A stretch of DNA of 13,197 bases from Deltaproteobacteria bacterium (GTDB taxonomy: Bacteria; Desulfobacterota; SM23-61). Shown piece after piece: positions 12,599 through 13,197 of the stretch. The stretch is from the NCBI GenBank assembly GCA_026388915.1, contig JAPLIW010000383.1, positions 1-13,197 of the forward strand, in the 5' to 3' direction. The notes beneath the pieces are model-generated. The model searched no databases. It was not told the DNA's origin and was given only the letters and a program-made list of their open reading frames with translations. The translations under genes and the position numbers were made by a program. Every line of letters begins with the position of its first letter. The first letter of the stretch is position 1.

Positions 12599-13197
12599 AT
12601 GTTGAGCCTCAGACGTTCTTTTCTTATTTTCTCCTCCGGTCTCCATCCCGGCATAATCCAAAACCATTTGTTTTTTCAGGAAAAAGGAGAATCAGAAATC
12701 ATCAGTGGAAGTCCTTCCATCGCCGTTTACCGGTCTCCCGCGGAGAAAATCCACTGTTGGTGGTCCTGGCTCGCCCGTAATTTTGAAAACCGTGCGGTTT
12801 TGATAATTTTCAGCTTCTATCTATTCACCCTGTCCTTTCTTCTCTTTCCCGGATCTCCCCGGGCGGAACTGGCCAGAGTTGGCCTGCTGATTTCCTTGCC
12901 GGAATCCGGAACGGAGGTCGATTATCCTTATCTTCGGGGGGCGGAGATTGCCGCTGCCGAGGTGAATTCCAACGAAGGCAAACAGGGCACCCAATTTCTT
13001 CTCATTCTCCGGAGAGGATCCTTCCAGCAGCGCAGAGACCTGAACGCCCTCCGCGACCTTTTTTTTGAACAAAGGCTGCATTTTCTGATCGGGGCACTTC
13101 CAAGAGAGGCAATTCTTCCGGTTTCCCGGTTAGCCCACGAACATCAGATCCCTTTCCTGGTATTCCCGGTGGACTTTATGGAAGCGGCCTCCACCGG
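12599..13197 (+). CDS. Periplasmic-binding-protein-like protein (Peripla_BP_6 / LivJ type), 5' part only
   Basis: An uninterrupted frame of 199 codons runs off the right edge, so the C-terminal part is missing. From about codon 66 it looks like an exported binding protein. A hydrophobic stretch (VLIIFSFYLFTLSFLLF) and SPRAELA, a possible signal-peptidase region, lead into ARVGLLISLPESG, LRGAEIAAAEVNSNEGKQG, RDLFFEQRLHFLIGALPRE and SRLAHEHQIPFLVFPVD. This order of first strand, ligand loop, helix with A-x-x-E-V-N and second strand with an I-G motif is the N-lobe of the LivJ/AmiC-type fold. The start is uncertain. The only ATG (12599) would add about 65 residues before the hydrophobic segment and has no good ribosome-binding site; TTG codons at 12668 and 12800 are the alternatives. 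It is divergent from ffh across about 145 bp. Transporter or sensor function cannot be told. Confidence 0.6.
   Translation, partial: MLSLRRSFLIFSSGLHPGIIQNHLFFQEKGESEIISGSPSIAVYRSPAEKIHCWWSWLARNFENRAVLIIFSFYLFTLSFLLFPGSPRAELARVGLLISLPESGTEVDYPYLRGAEIAAAEVNSNEGKQGTQFLLILRRGSFQQRRDLNALRDLFFEQRLHFLIGALPREAILPVSRLAHEHQIPFLVFPVDFMEAAST

Overview
This window reads as a chromosomal segment of a Gram-negative bacterium, most likely a Desulfobacterota (deltaproteobacterial) lineage. The taxonomic call is an inference. It rests on the ffh-rpsP-khpA-rimM-trmD-rplS-rnhB-yraN order, a HAAT-family (Liv-type) transporter operon that leads into a dehydrogenase gene, and short interspersed palindromic repeats of kinds I recall from such genomes. 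No phage, plasmid, transposase, CRISPR, rRNA or tRNA signal was found.

Left part (1-5125, minus strand): a branched-chain-amino-acid-type ABC transporter operon, transcribed right to left as livH, livM, livG, livF, substrate-binding protein (SBP), then the first 13 codons of a Rossmann-fold dehydrogenase cut by the window edge. A good sigma-70-like promoter (TTGACA, 16 bp, TATAGT) lies about 250 nt upstream of livH, leaving a long leader that matches no RNA family I recognise. The SBP gene has an apparent one-base frameshift inside its signal peptide, at a G4 run. This is the most concrete anomaly in the window.

Middle part (5164-7442): a NudL-like Nudix hydrolase (minus) with a large insertion inside its Nudix box and a possibly leaderless promoter. 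It is divergent from a FluG-like amidohydrolase (plus), with an 81-bp palindromic repeat between them.

Right part (7433-12453, minus strand): a translation and RNA-maintenance operon in the order ffh, rpsP, khpA, rimM, trmD, rplS, rnhB, yraN. It supplies the signal recognition particle GTPase, ribosomal proteins S16 and L19, a KH RNA-binding protein, a ribosome maturation factor, tRNA m1G37 methyltransferase, RNase HII and a YraN-type nuclease-fold protein. Two more palindromic repeats of different families sit in the trmD-rplS and rplS-rnhB gaps. The last gene, yraN, overlaps the convergent amidohydrolase gene by 10 bp.

Right edge (12599-13197, plus strand): an open frame running off the window, divergent from ffh. 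It has a hydrophobic export-like segment and then the start of a second periplasmic-binding-protein fold. Overall the region is mostly ordinary. I do not see a convincing undescribed multi-gene system; the points worth a second look are the SBP frameshift, the split Nudix box, the liv leader, the repeats at gene junctions and the truncated SBP-like gene.
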